A stretch of 64,000 bases of DNA, taken from assembly GCA_002255925.1 (NCBI GenBank), contig NKIH01000005.1, forward strand, positions 342,709 to 406,708. The letters are read 5' to 3'. This document shows positions 1 to 7,618 of the stretch, in pieces (positions within the stretch are counted from its first letter, which is position 1; each line of letters begins with the position of its first letter). The stretch is from Burkholderiales bacterium PBB6. GTDB lineage: Bacteria; Pseudomonadota; Gammaproteobacteria; Burkholderiales; Burkholderiaceae_C. The position numbers were made by a program, and so were the translations under genes. The notes beneath the pieces were generated by a model. It worked only from the letters and a program-made list of their open reading frames with translations. It searched no databases and was not told the DNA's origin.

Positions 1-1947
1 CTGGTTGAGGCGAACTTGCCACGCCGGCCCGCCAGACGGGGCTTGAGCGGCCGGCGGGCTTGGCGAGGCGTCGGCCGTCGCAGCCTTGTCCGGCGCAGGC
101 AACACCCACTGCGTCAGATTGAGCTGCCCCGCAGCATCGCGCACAAGCCTGAGCGCCGGTTGCTGCCAGTTCACTTCCTGCAGGCTCACGACGCGGCGCG
201 CCAGATCAATACGCGCATCCTTCACCGACAGGCTGCGCCAGGTCACCTCCGGCGGCGTTGGTGCCGTGGCGGCAGGCCAGCTGCCCGCACGCAACTGGTC
301 AACCGAGACCGTGCGCGCCAGCACCTCGGGCAATTCGGCACCCGGCAAGCCCTTCCAGTTGGCTTGAACGTCCAGCGAGACATCGCCATCCAAGCGCGCC
401 TGCACCACTTGCTGCAGGTAAGGACGGAAGAGCGACAGCGCCCAGCGCTCAGCCTGCAGTTGTGCTTCGCCGCCATCAACACTGGCCTTGGCTGAGAGCT
501 GGAAGGTGGCCGAAGTGGCCGGCGCTGGCGCAGCCTTCTCCGTGGTCAGGGCAGTCGCGGCGGTGATTTTCACAGGAGGCTTCGCCGGCGGCTTCACCTG
601 CGTCGTCGCGAGAGCGTTCTTCACCTTGCCATCCAGCGCCGACAACTGCCCGGCCAGCGCCAACGTGGCCGCGGCCGAATCCGGCTTCAATGGCCAGCTC
701 AGGTTCGCCACATCCAGGCTCAGGCCACTCGACAGCAAGGCCGCGCCCGGACGGGTGGTGGCATCACGCCAGGCCACCTCGCCGTCACGCAGCTGGAACT
801 CGCGCAGGCTGAGCTTCCAGGCAGCTTCATCAGGGGCGGCAGGCGCATCCTTGAGCGCGCGCGGCGAGGCGGCTGGTTTGCTTTCGCTGCTGGCCACGGG
901 CAGCCCTGCGAAGCGGCCATTGGCCAAGCGATCCAGCGTCAGGCGCGGGCCGTCGAGCGATACCCGGCCCAGCGCCAGCTCGCGGCGAAACACCTGCAAG
1001 TCATCCAGGTGCACCTGCAACAAGCGCCAGTCGGCCAGTGGCTGCCCACCGGCGCCCACCAGGGCGGGCTGAGCGACAGACACGTCGCCCTTCAGGCCCG
1101 CGCGCGGCGCGCCACCGGGCGGCAAGGCGAAGCCGAGCGTCAGGTCCACCGCCAGCTGACCAGCCGTCGGGCGCACGGGCAAGCCGGCAGGCAGGTACGG
1201 CAGCCACTGCGCCAGGTCGATCTGGCCGGTCTTCAGGCGCAGCTCGCCAGGCTCACCGGGCGCAAACGGGGCCGCCGAGGCGGAGGTGTTCACGGCGGTG
1301 CCGTCCAGCACGAAGTTCAGCTGCGGCTGCACCTTCACCTTCACGTCCGCGTCATCCAGATTGGCCATGAATGGCAGGCCGACGCGAATGTCCGAGACCA
1401 CATGCGTGCGCTTCACCGGCTCATCGACGAACTCGATGTTCGCGTTGTCGACTTCGACGTTGTAGAGCGCAAAACGCGGCGGCGGGGTCTTGGGGTCCGA
1501 CTTGGTCGAGGCGGACGCGTCCTGCACGCGCTTGATCACATCGTCGATGTCGTAATGGCCATCGGCGGTGCGCACCAGCCTCAGCTTCAGGCCCGCCAGC
1601 TGCACCGCATCCATGATCGGCGCCGCGCGAACGATCGACCGCCAGTTGGCGCTGACGCTGAGCGACGCCCACTGCAGCGTCGGGGGCTGCCCCGCCGTGG
1701 CTGCGGCCACCTCGACGTCGTTGAGTTGCGCCGTCAGGCTCCAGGGGTGGATATTGACCGACCCCACGGTGACGGTGCGGCCGCTGAAGGCGGACAGCTC
1801 CGACGACAGCGCCTTGCGCACCAGCGGCGGCGCCACCAGCCAGAGCAGACCCACGATCAGGGCCAGGGTGCCCAGCAACCACTTGGCAGCACGACGGCCA
1901 CGCGAGGGAGAGACACGGACGGGTTCGGCAGCAACAGACTCGGACAT
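1..1947 (-). CDS. DUF748 (AsmA-like) membrane-anchored protein, 3' end beyond the window
   Basis: The reading frame is open from an ATG at 1947 down to base 1, giving 649 residues with no stop, so the C-terminus lies outside the window. After a short basic N-terminus (MSESVAAEPVRVSPSRGRR) there is one hydrophobic segment at about residues 23-42. It is followed by a long beta-rich repetitive region typical of DUF748/AsmA-type proteins, with phrases such as AFSGRTVTVGSV near the start. Members of this superfamily are bridge-like proteins anchored in the inner membrane with a periplasmic body, and several are linked to lipid transport to the outer membrane. The precise role of this one is unknown. 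It lies 332 bp downstream of ubiD on the same strand. Confidence 0.85.
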   Translation of the reverse strand, partial: MSESVAAEPVRVSPSRGRRAAKWLLGTLALIVGLLWLVAPPLVRKALSSELSAFSGRTVTVGSVNIHPWSLTAQLNDVEVAAATAGQPPTLQWASLSVSANWRSIVRAAPIMDAVQLAGLKLRLVRTADGHYDIDDVIKRVQDASASTKSDPKTPPPRFALYNVEVDNANIEFVDEPVKRTHVVSDIRVGLPFMANLDDADVKVKVQPQLNFVLDGTAVNTSASAAPFAPGEPGELRLKTGQIDLAQWLPYLPAGLPVRPTAGQLAVDLTLGFALPPGGAPRAGLKGDVSVAQPALVGAGGQPLADWRLLQVHLDDLQVFRRELALGRVSLDGPRLTLDRLANGRFAGLPVASSESKPAASPRALKDAPAAPDEAAWKLSLREFQLRDGEVAWRDATTRPGAALLSSGLSLDVANLSWPLKPDSAAATLALAGQLSALDGKVKNALATTQVKPPAKPPVKITAATALTTEKAAPAPATSATFQLSAKASVDGGEAQLQAERWALSLFRPYLQQVVQARLDGDVSLDVQANWKGLPGAELPEVLARTVSVDQLRAGSWPAATAPTPPEVTWRSLSVKDARIDLARRVVSLQEVNWQQPALRLVRDAAGQLNLTQWVLPAPDKAATADASPSPPAAQAPSGGPAWQVRLNQ

Positions 1948-2279
1948 CGACAAACGCACTCAGACAGATATCAACAAACAACGATCAACGGCTCGTCATG
2001 AACGACGAAGCCCCTCGACGCCGTTGCCGACGCGAGGGGCCTGTGGGTGGCATGACGCCGCCCTGCGGAGATCCGGAGAATGAAGTCCGGGGCTCCAAAG
2101 GCGCTGGTATGGCGCCTGGTGGGTTGCCTTGCAGTGAAGGCATCTCGAAGATAGACCTCTGGCGCCGCCACCGCAAGCATTTCCCGACAGAAACCGTGAC
2201 GTGTTCATGGTTTGCGTGTCAGCAATGGCACGCACTGCAATAGCGCAGCCCCTGCTCGCGCCCCAGCCGCCCCGAGCGC
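1948..2279. other. Intergenic region without a convincing gene (332 bp)
   Basis: This stretch separates the stop codon of ubiD from the start of the DUF748 gene, both on the minus strand. It holds short open frames on both strands, but none has a good ribosome binding site or recognisable protein. The only clear structure is a hairpin at 2010-2040. The promoter of the DUF748 gene is probably here, but I could not pick out a good -35/-10 pair. Confidence 0.6.
2010..2040 (-). terminator. Hairpin downstream of ubiD, possible weak terminator
   Basis: An 8-bp perfect inverted repeat (GCCCCTCG at 2010-2017 and CGAGGGGC at 2033-2040) flanks a 15-base loop. On the minus strand it is followed by TTCGTCGTTC, which is only mildly T-rich. 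It lies about 240 bp after the ubiD stop, so it may terminate ubiD transcripts or act in the leader of the DUF748 gene. Confidence 0.3.
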
Positions 2280-3833
2280 TCAACCCGCCATTAGCTTGTC
2301 GAACAGGGTGTGCATGCGCGCATCCACATCGGCATCCATCTTGATCGTGCGACCCCACTCGCGGCTGGTTTCACCCGGCCACTTGTTGGTGGCATCCAGG
2401 CCCATCTTGCCGCCCAGCCCGCTCACAGGGGACGCGAAATCGAGGTAGTCGATGGGGGTCGAATCAACCAGCGTGGTGTCACGCACCGGGTCCATCCGGG
2501 TGGTGATGGCCCAGATCACTTCCTTCCAGTCGCGGATGTTCACGTCGTCGTCCACCACCACGATGAACTTCGTGTACATGAACTGCCGCAGGAAGCTCCA
2601 GAGACCGAACATCAGCCGCTTGGCATGGCCGGGGTAGCTCTTGCGGATGGAGATGACCGCCATCCGGTAGCTGCAACCTTCCGGCGGCAGGTAGAAGTCG
2701 ACGATCTCCGGAAACTGCTTTTGCAGGATGGGCACGAACACTTCATTGAGTGCAACGCCCAGCACGGCCGGCTCGTCCGGCGGCTTGCCGGTGTAAGTAG
2801 AGTGGTAGATCGGATCACGGCGGTGCGTCAGGCGGCTGACTTCAAACACCGGGAACCAGTCCTGCTCGTTGTAATAGCCGGTGTGGTCGCCATACGGCCC
2901 TTCCAGGGCATGCAGGTAGCCGCCCACCTCTTTCAACGGCACGCCGTGCTCGCTGACGCCGGTGTAGCCGGCCGGCGCGGGCGGAATGTGCCCTTCCAGC
3001 ACCATCTCCGAGCGGGCAGGCACCTGCAGCTTTAAGTCGCCCTCCCCCACGCTGGCCTCGGCCAGTTCGGTGCGGCCACCACGCAGCAGGCCGGCAAACT
3101 GGTATTCGCTGAGCGTGTCCGGCACCGGGGTGACGGCGCCCAAGGTGGTTGCCGGGTCCGCCCCCAAGGCCACGGCGATCGGGAACGGCTGCCCCGGGTT
3201 CACGCGCCCGAAGTCGCGGAAATCCAGCGCGCCGCCCCGGTGCGCCAGCCAGCGCATGATCAACTGGCGCGGCCCGATGACCTGCTGGCGGTAAATGCCC
3301 AGGTTCTGGCGCAGGCGCGGCTGCGGCACTTTCCTCGGCCCGCGCGTGATGACCAGGCCCCAGGTCAACAGCGGTGCCGCGTCACCGGGCCAGCAGAACT
3401 GGATCGGCCATTTGGCGAGGTCGATGTCACGCCCTTCCAGCACCACTTCCTGGCAAGGCGCATTGCTGACGAGGGCGGGCTTCATGTCCCACACCGCCTT
3501 GGCCATGTCCCACAGCTTGCCGGCCTCGCGCAGCGACTTCGGCGGCTCAGGCTCCTTCAAGGCTGCCAACAAGCGACCTACTTCACGCAATTCAGAGACT
3601 TCTGAAGCGCCCATGCCCAACGCCACGCGGCGCGGCGTGCCGAACAGATTCGCCAGCACGGGCACGGTGTGCCCGGTCGGACGCTCGAACAGCAAGGCCG
3701 GCCCGCCTGCCTGCAGCACCCTGTCAGACAGGGCGGTCATTTCCAAGCGCGGCGACACCGAATCAGTCACTCGACGCAGCTCGCCCATGCGCTCCAGCCC
3801 CTGGATGAACTCGCGAAGATCCCGATATTTCAT
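2280..3833 (-). CDS. ubiD: UbiD, 4-hydroxy-3-polyprenylbenzoate decarboxylase
   Basis: This 517-residue protein matches the UbiD family along its full length (the E. coli protein is slightly shorter). It begins [19 protein letters not shown], contains the conserved [11 protein letters not shown] segment in the middle, and has the typical C-terminal [11 protein letters not shown] stretch. UbiD uses prenylated FMN, made by UbiX, to decarboxylate the polyprenylated 4-hydroxybenzoate intermediate of ubiquinone synthesis at the inner membrane. UbiX is not in the window. The gene stands alone, transcribed away from the lytic transglycosylase gene. The ATG at 3833 gives the conserved N-terminus, so the start is secure. 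Confidence 0.95.
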   Translation of the reverse strand: MKYRDLREFIQGLERMGELRRVTDSVSPRLEMTALSDRVLQAGGPALLFERPTGHTVPVLANLFGTPRRVALGMGASEVSELREVGRLLAALKEPEPPKSLREAGKLWDMAKAVWDMKPALVSNAPCQEVVLEGRDIDLAKWPIQFCWPGDAAPLLTWGLVITRGPRKVPQPRLRQNLGIYRQQVIGPRQLIMRWLAHRGGALDFRDFGRVNPGQPFPIAVALGADPATTLGAVTPVPDTLSEYQFAGLLRGGRTELAEASVGEGDLKLQVPARSEMVLEGHIPPAPAGYTGVSEHGVPLKEVGGYLHALEGPYGDHTGYYNEQDWFPVFEVSRLTHRRDPIYHSTYTGKPPDEPAVLGVALNEVFVPILQKQFPEIVDFYLPPEGCSYRMAVISIRKSYPGHAKRLMFGLWSFLRQFMYTKFIVVVDDDVNIRDWKEVIWAITTRMDPVRDTTLVDSTPIDYLDFASPVSGLGGKMGLDATNKWPGETSREWGRTIKMDADVDARMHTLFDKLMAG

Positions 3834-3866
3834 ATCAAAAAGTAGTTAAGAGGCAAAGCCTTATGC

Positions 3867-3896
3867 TTGACCGGTTATTTCGAGCCTACCTACAAT
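3867..3896 (+). promoter_or_regulatory. Candidate sigma-70 promoter for the lytic transglycosylase gene
   Basis: TTGACC at 3867-3872 and TACAAT at 3891-3896 are separated by 18 bases, a close match to the sigma-70 consensus. It lies in the divergent region between ubiD and the transglycosylase gene. Transcription would start near 3903, leaving a leader of about 195 nt before the ATG at 4098. Confidence 0.5.
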
Positions 3897-4097
3897 CCGG
3901 CTCAACGTTCTAGATACGGGTTTACCCGCGCCACGTAGTTCGGCGCAGTGACAGGGAAACCATCCCGCTTCTGCCGTGCTTTCCGAGTGCCTTGCACCGA
4001 TTCACACCACGGCAGCCGATTATCACCACCCCAGGTTTGTACGCAGGCGACTCGCCAGCAAGACCGCACCGGGTGGTGGCCCGAAGAAAGGAAACGC

Positions 4098-5003
4098 ATG
4101 TCCGAGTCCACTTGGTGGCAGCGCATGACCGCAGCCACTCGCCAATCCGCCGGGATCTTCCTGCGCGACGTCGGCCACGGTCTGCTGGATGTCAGCCACA
4201 ACATGCTCGCACTGCTGGGTTTGCTGGTGGTGGCCACGGTGCTGTTCACCGCCGGCCGCGCAGACCTGCGCCAGTCGATGGAGCGGCAAGCCCTGGGCTG
4301 GCTGCAAGAGCGGCACGCCGAAACGCAGGAGCCCGCAGATTACGTGGCGATGCCGGATGATCCGGACGCTACCAACCTGGCCAAGGCCTTGGCCACCGAC
4401 CCAGCCACATTGAGCCGCCAACAGTCAGCCGTCGCCACCTGGCTGTCGCGCCGCTATCACGTGGCCGCCGAGCCCGTGGCCCGTCTGGTGCAGGAAGCCT
4501 GGCATGTCGGTCAGCGCGCCGGGCTCGATCCGACCCTGATCCTGGCCATCGTCGCCATCGAATCCAGCTTCAACCCGTTTGCGCAGAGCCCGGTGGGCGC
4601 CCAGGGCCTGATGCAGGTGATGACCCGGGTGCACAACGACAAGTACGAAGCCTTTGGCGGCAAGCTCACCGCGTTTGACCCAGTGACCAACCTGCGCGTG
4701 GGTGTGCAGGTGCTGCGTGAGTGCATCACCCGCGCCGGTGGCCTGGAAGCCGGCCTGCGTTTCTATGTGGGCGCAGCCAACATGGACAACGACGGCGGTT
4801 ATGCCTCCAAGGTACTGGCTGAGCAGCAATTTCTGGTGCGTGTGGCCGCTGGACACAGCGTGCCTGTGACCGTCTCCACCCCGGCCTACACCGCGCCGGC
4901 AGCCGCAGTGGCACCGACGCCCAACCCGGGCGCTGCGTCGCAAGTGCCCCCGACCGAAGCTGCACCGACTGTCCAGCGCGAGCAGGTGGCACTGGCGCAC
5001 TGA
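4098..5003 (+). CDS. Membrane-anchored lytic transglycosylase (SLT domain)
   Basis: The protein has 301 residues from the ATG at 4098, chosen because GAAAGGAAA lies just upstream; an in-frame opening further upstream lacks a site. A hydrophobic segment at about residues 35-53 anchors it, and an SLT domain follows from about residue 137. The catalytic glutamate is E155 in AIVAIESSFNP, followed by the family motif GAQGLMQVM and later AGLRFYVGA. Such enzymes cleave the MurNAc-GlcNAc bond of peptidoglycan to form 1,6-anhydro ends. The C-terminal 40 residues are rich in Ala, Pro and Thr and look like a flexible tail. It precedes the glyA leader but is probably transcribed separately. Confidence 0.88.
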   Translation: MSESTWWQRMTAATRQSAGIFLRDVGHGLLDVSHNMLALLGLLVVATVLFTAGRADLRQSMERQALGWLQERHAETQEPADYVAMPDDPDATNLAKALATDPATLSRQQSAVATWLSRRYHVAAEPVARLVQEAWHVGQRAGLDPTLILAIVAIESSFNPFAQSPVGAQGLMQVMTRVHNDKYEAFGGKLTAFDPVTNLRVGVQVLRECITRAGGLEAGLRFYVGAANMDNDGGYASKVLAEQQFLVRVAAGHSVPVTVSTPAYTAPAAAVAPTPNPGAASQVPPTEAAPTVQREQVALAH

Positions 5004-5062
5004 GCCCGGCTGTGCGGTCTGACCGCCTTGGCAGCGCTGACAGGCCGTTGCGGCCCTCAGCG

Positions 5063-5094
5063 TTGACCATCAACCGGCCACAAACCGGTACACT
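5063..5094 (+). promoter_or_regulatory. Tentative promoter upstream of the glyA riboswitch
   Basis: TTGACC (5063-5068) and TACACT (5089-5094) lie just before the riboswitch, but the 20-base spacer is longer than ideal. The position fits a transcript starting a few bases before the aptamer, so this is offered only as a candidate. Confidence 0.3.
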
Positions 5095-5098
5095 TGAG

Positions 5099-5220
5099 CC
5101 CACGCGCGACTGGCGATAACGCGGCGGCCCGAACAAGGGCTGTCGTCGAGGTGGATCACCACCGGGAAGCGCGGGGCTGCTGAACAAGCAGCCTTATCAA
5201 AGCCGTTCGCCTGGGCACCC
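5099..5220 (+). ncRNA. ZTP (pfl motif) riboswitch in the glyA leader
   Basis: The leader contains the two conserved blocks of the ZTP/ZMP riboswitch in the right order. The first runs from CGCGCGACTGGCG (from 5103) to GGTGGATCACCACCGGGAA near 5150-5167. The second is CCGTTCGCCTGGGCA at 5204-5218, which carries the CCGCC/UGGGCA-type ligand-binding and pseudoknot core. A variable hairpin (GCTGC/GCAGC, about 5176-5193) lies between them. This aptamer class senses ZTP and its monophosphate ZMP/AICAR, which build up when 10-formyl-tetrahydrofolate is short, and switches on one-carbon and purine genes. glyA begins about 65 bp further on, a classic target. I could not fold the expression platform. 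Confidence 0.85.
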
Positions 5221-5284
5221 TGTCCCCGTCATGGTCTGCATGCCGGGCGCACAGGCCCATCCGCCCCGACCAGAAGGAAATTCC

Positions 5285-6535
5285 ATGTTTGACCGTTCCC
5301 AATCGACGATCGCCAACGTCGACCCCGAGCTGTTCGCCGCCATCCAGGCTGAAAACCAGCGCCAGGAAGAGCACATCGAACTGATTGCCTCGGAAAACTA
5401 CACCTCGCCAGCCGTGATGGCCGTGCAGGGCAGCCAGCTGACGAACAAGTACGCAGAAGGCTACCCGGGCAAGCGTTACTACGGCGGCTGCGAGAACGTC
5501 GACGTGGTTGAGCAACTCGCCATCGACCGCGTGAAGCAACTGTTTGGCGCCAATTTCGCCAACGTGCAGCCGAACTCCGGCTCGCAAGCCAACCAAGCCG
5601 TGTTCTTCGGCCTGCTGCAGCCCGGCGACACCATCATGGGCATGAGCCTGGCCGAAGGCGGCCACCTGACCCACGGCATGCCGCTGAACATGAGCGGCAA
5701 GTGGTTCAACGTGGTGAGCTACGGCCTGGACGCCAATGAAGCCATCGACTACGACGCCATGGAAGCCCTGGCCCGTGAACGTCGCCCCAAGCTGATCATC
5801 GCTGGCGCTTCGGCCTACGCCCTGCGCATCGACTTCGAGCGCTTCTCGAAGATCGCCAAGGAAATCGGCGCCTACTTCATGGTCGACATGGCGCACTATG
5901 CCGGCTTGATCGCTGCAGGCGTCTACCCGAACCCGGTGCCTTTCGCTGACGTGGTCACCTCGACCACTCACAAGAGCCTGCGCGGCCCGCGTGGCGGCAT
6001 CATCCTGATGAATGACGAGGCGATCGCCAAGAAGATCAACTCGGCGATCTTCCCCGGCATCCAGGGTGGCCCGCTGATGCACGTCATTGGTGGCAAGGCC
6101 GTGGCCTTCAAGGAAGCCCTGAGCCCCGAGTTCAAGGCCTATCAGGAACAGGTCGTGAAGAACGCCGTGGTGCTGGCCGAGACCCTGATCGCGCGCGGTC
6201 TGCGCATCGTATCGGGCCGCACCGAAAGCCACGTCATGCTGGTGGACCTGCGTCCCAAGGGCCTGACCGGCAAGGAAGCCGAGGCCATCCTGGGCGCCGC
6301 CCACATGACCTGCAACAAGAATGGCATCCCGAACGACCCGCAGAAGCCGATGGTCACCAGCGGCATCCGCCTGGGCACCCCAGCCATGACGACCCGCGGC
6401 TTCAAGGAAGAACAGGTCCGCGCCACGGCGCACCTGATCGCCGACGTGCTGGACAACCCGCACGACGAAGCCAACCTGGCCACCGTGCGTGCCAAGGTGT
6501 CGGCCCTGACGCGTGACTTCCCGGTTTACCGTTGA
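5285..6535 (+). CDS. glyA: GlyA, serine hydroxymethyltransferase
   Basis: This 416-residue PLP enzyme interconverts serine and glycine while charging tetrahydrofolate with a one-carbon unit. The start at 5285 follows AGAAGGAAA. The sequence shows the family signature [28 protein letters not shown], and the PLP-binding lysine K230 in [14 protein letters not shown]. Length and motifs are those of an intact cytosolic enzyme. The upstream ZTP riboswitch implies that the gene is raised when folate one-carbon units run low. nrdR follows about 110 bp downstream, beyond a strong hairpin. Confidence 0.97.
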   Translation: MFDRSQSTIANVDPELFAAIQAENQRQEEHIELIASENYTSPAVMAVQGSQLTNKYAEGYPGKRYYGGCENVDVVEQLAIDRVKQLFGANFANVQPNSGSQANQAVFFGLLQPGDTIMGMSLAEGGHLTHGMPLNMSGKWFNVVSYGLDANEAIDYDAMEALARERRPKLIIAGASAYALRIDFERFSKIAKEIGAYFMVDMAHYAGLIAAGVYPNPVPFADVVTSTTHKSLRGPRGGIILMNDEAIAKKINSAIFPGIQGGPLMHVIGGKAVAFKEALSPEFKAYQEQVVKNAVVLAETLIARGLRIVSGRTESHVMLVDLRPKGLTGKEAEAILGAAHMTCNKNGIPNDPQKPMVTSGIRLGTPAMTTRGFKEEQVRATAHLIADVLDNPHDEANLATVRAKVSALTRDFPVYR

Positions 6536-6571
6536 ACCAGCAGCCGGCTTGACCGCCGGCCGTTGAGCCCA

Positions 6572-6608
6572 CCACAGGCCCGCAGGTACATTGCCTGCGG
6601 GCCTGTGG
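6572..6608 (+). terminator. Perfect 15-bp hairpin after glyA
   Basis: CCACAGGCCCGCAGG (6572-6586) pairs perfectly with 6594-6608 across a 7-base loop. It lies 36 bp after the glyA stop and 39 bp before nrdR. No T-tract follows, so it may be a partial terminator or a protective 3' structure rather than a full intrinsic terminator. Confidence 0.5.
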
Positions 6609-6647
6609 CGCATTGAACGCCCTTCCCCACATTGATCGGTACCCGCC

Positions 6648-7091
6648 ATGCGCTGCCCCTACTGCAGTCACGATGAAACCCAGGTTGTCGAGACCCGCGA
6701 GTCCGACGAAGGCGATGTGGTTCGGCGTCGGCGCCGATGCAGCAAATGCGAGAAGCGCTTCACCACGTATGAGCGCGCGGAAATCGCCTTGCCGGCTGTG
6801 GTGAAGCGCGGCGGCGCCCGGGTGGAGTTTGACCCCGCCAAGCTGCGCGCCTCGATGACCCTGGCCTTGCGGAAACGCCAGGTCAGCATCGAGCAGATCG
6901 ATGCTGCGATCGAACGCATCCAGGAGAAGCTGCTGGCCAGTGGCCTGCGCGAGGTGCCCTCCACCCGCGTGGGCGAATTGGTGATGCGTGAGCTCAAGCG
7001 CCTCGACAAGGTGGCCTATGTGCGCTTTGCCTCGGTGTACCGAAGCTTCGAAGACGTTGACGAATTCAGCCGACTGATCAAGGAAATCTGA
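6648..7091 (+). CDS. nrdR: NrdR, transcriptional repressor of ribonucleotide reductase genes
   Basis: The 147-residue protein has the two-part structure of NrdR. An N-terminal zinc ribbon has cysteines at C3, C6, C31 and C34 (MRCPYC, RRRCSKC) and basic DNA-binding residues. An ATP-cone domain covers about residues 47-137 ([15 protein letters not shown] onwards). NrdR binds ATP or dATP and represses nrd operons through NrdR boxes. Its position next to glyA is common in proteobacteria. The gene ends 39 bp before the convergent pilin gene. Confidence 0.96.
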   Translation: MRCPYCSHDETQVVETRESDEGDVVRRRRRCSKCEKRFTTYERAEIALPAVVKRGGARVEFDPAKLRASMTLALRKRQVSIEQIDAAIERIQEKLLASGLREVPSTRVGELVMRELKRLDKVAYVRFASVYRSFEDVDEFSRLIKEI

Positions 7092-7105
7092 GCCTGGGTC
7101 GTCCC

Positions 7106-7129
7106 GGCCGGCGGAACACCTCGCCGGCC
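7106..7129. terminator. Hairpin between convergent nrdR and the pilin operon
   Basis: GGCCGGCG (7106-7113) and CGCCGGCC (7122-7129) form an 8-bp stem with an 8-base loop in the 39-bp gap between two convergent genes. It could serve as a bidirectional terminator, although runs of T are short on both sides. Confidence 0.45.
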
Positions 7130-7130
7130 T

Positions 7131-7592
7131 TCAACGCCAGCAGTCTTTCACGGCCCACCGCGCGGTGGCGCCGACGCCCTTTTCACCCAGGTCTGACAGG
7201 GTGAGCGTGCCGCAATTTGCATCGGCGACCACGGGCTCGGCCAGTATCAAGAAGGTGTGCGGATCATCGGCCGGGATCACAACGCTCAACCGGTGATGAG
7301 CGACGCTGCCCGGTGATCCGGCCGGCGCCGTCATTAGGCCCGAGGCCGGCAGGTAGGCAGCGTCATTGGCGCCGGCATAACTGTTCTTTGCAGCGTGGAA
7401 GCGCTGCAGGTAATGCACCACCTGCATCATCACAGCCTGAGCATCACTGCGGCGGGCTCTGGCCACATGGTCGAGGTACGCGGGCAGCGCCAGACTGCCA
7501 AGCACACCGATGATGGCCAGCACAGCCAGCAGTTCCAGCAGGCTGAAGCCGCGAACCAACCGCTGGGTGGGTCTGCAGGACAGGCATGCCAT
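7131..7592 (-). CDS. pilE: Type IV pilin-like protein (PilE-type)
   Basis: Translated from the ATG at 7592, the protein has 153 residues. A 15-residue basic leader ends in the prepilin peptidase site RG/FSLLELLAVLAIIG, with the conserved Glu at +5 and a hydrophobic N-terminal helix. The following DAQAVMMQVVHYLQRFHAAKNSYAG region resembles PilE-type minor pilins, and two cysteines near the C-terminus (NCGTL and DCWR) could form the pilin D-loop disulfide. It is the last gene of a minor-pilin operon, 26 bp after pilY1, where a PilE-type minor pilin is usual. No strong ribosome binding site is visible, so coupling to pilY1 is possible. Confidence 0.85.
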   Translation of the reverse strand: MACLSCRPTQRLVRGFSLLELLAVLAIIGVLGSLALPAYLDHVARARRSDAQAVMMQVVHYLQRFHAAKNSYAGANDAAYLPASGLMTAPAGSPGSVAHHRLSVVIPADDPHTFLILAEPVVADANCGTLTLSDLGEKGVGATARWAVKDCWR

Positions 7593-7618
7593 GTGTGGGC
7601 CGCGTCGAAGGGATTGGA

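Noticed and set aside
1948..2279. Small ORFs between ubiD and the DUF748 gene
   Set aside because: Frames on both strands lack ribosome binding sites, overlap the hairpin, and have no recognisable motif.
5156..6649. A 497-codon open frame on the minus strand opposite glyA
   Set aside because: It is a by-product of codon bias in a GC-rich gene: low-complexity His/Gln/Gly/Ala translation, no family resemblance, and fully antisense to a conserved enzyme.
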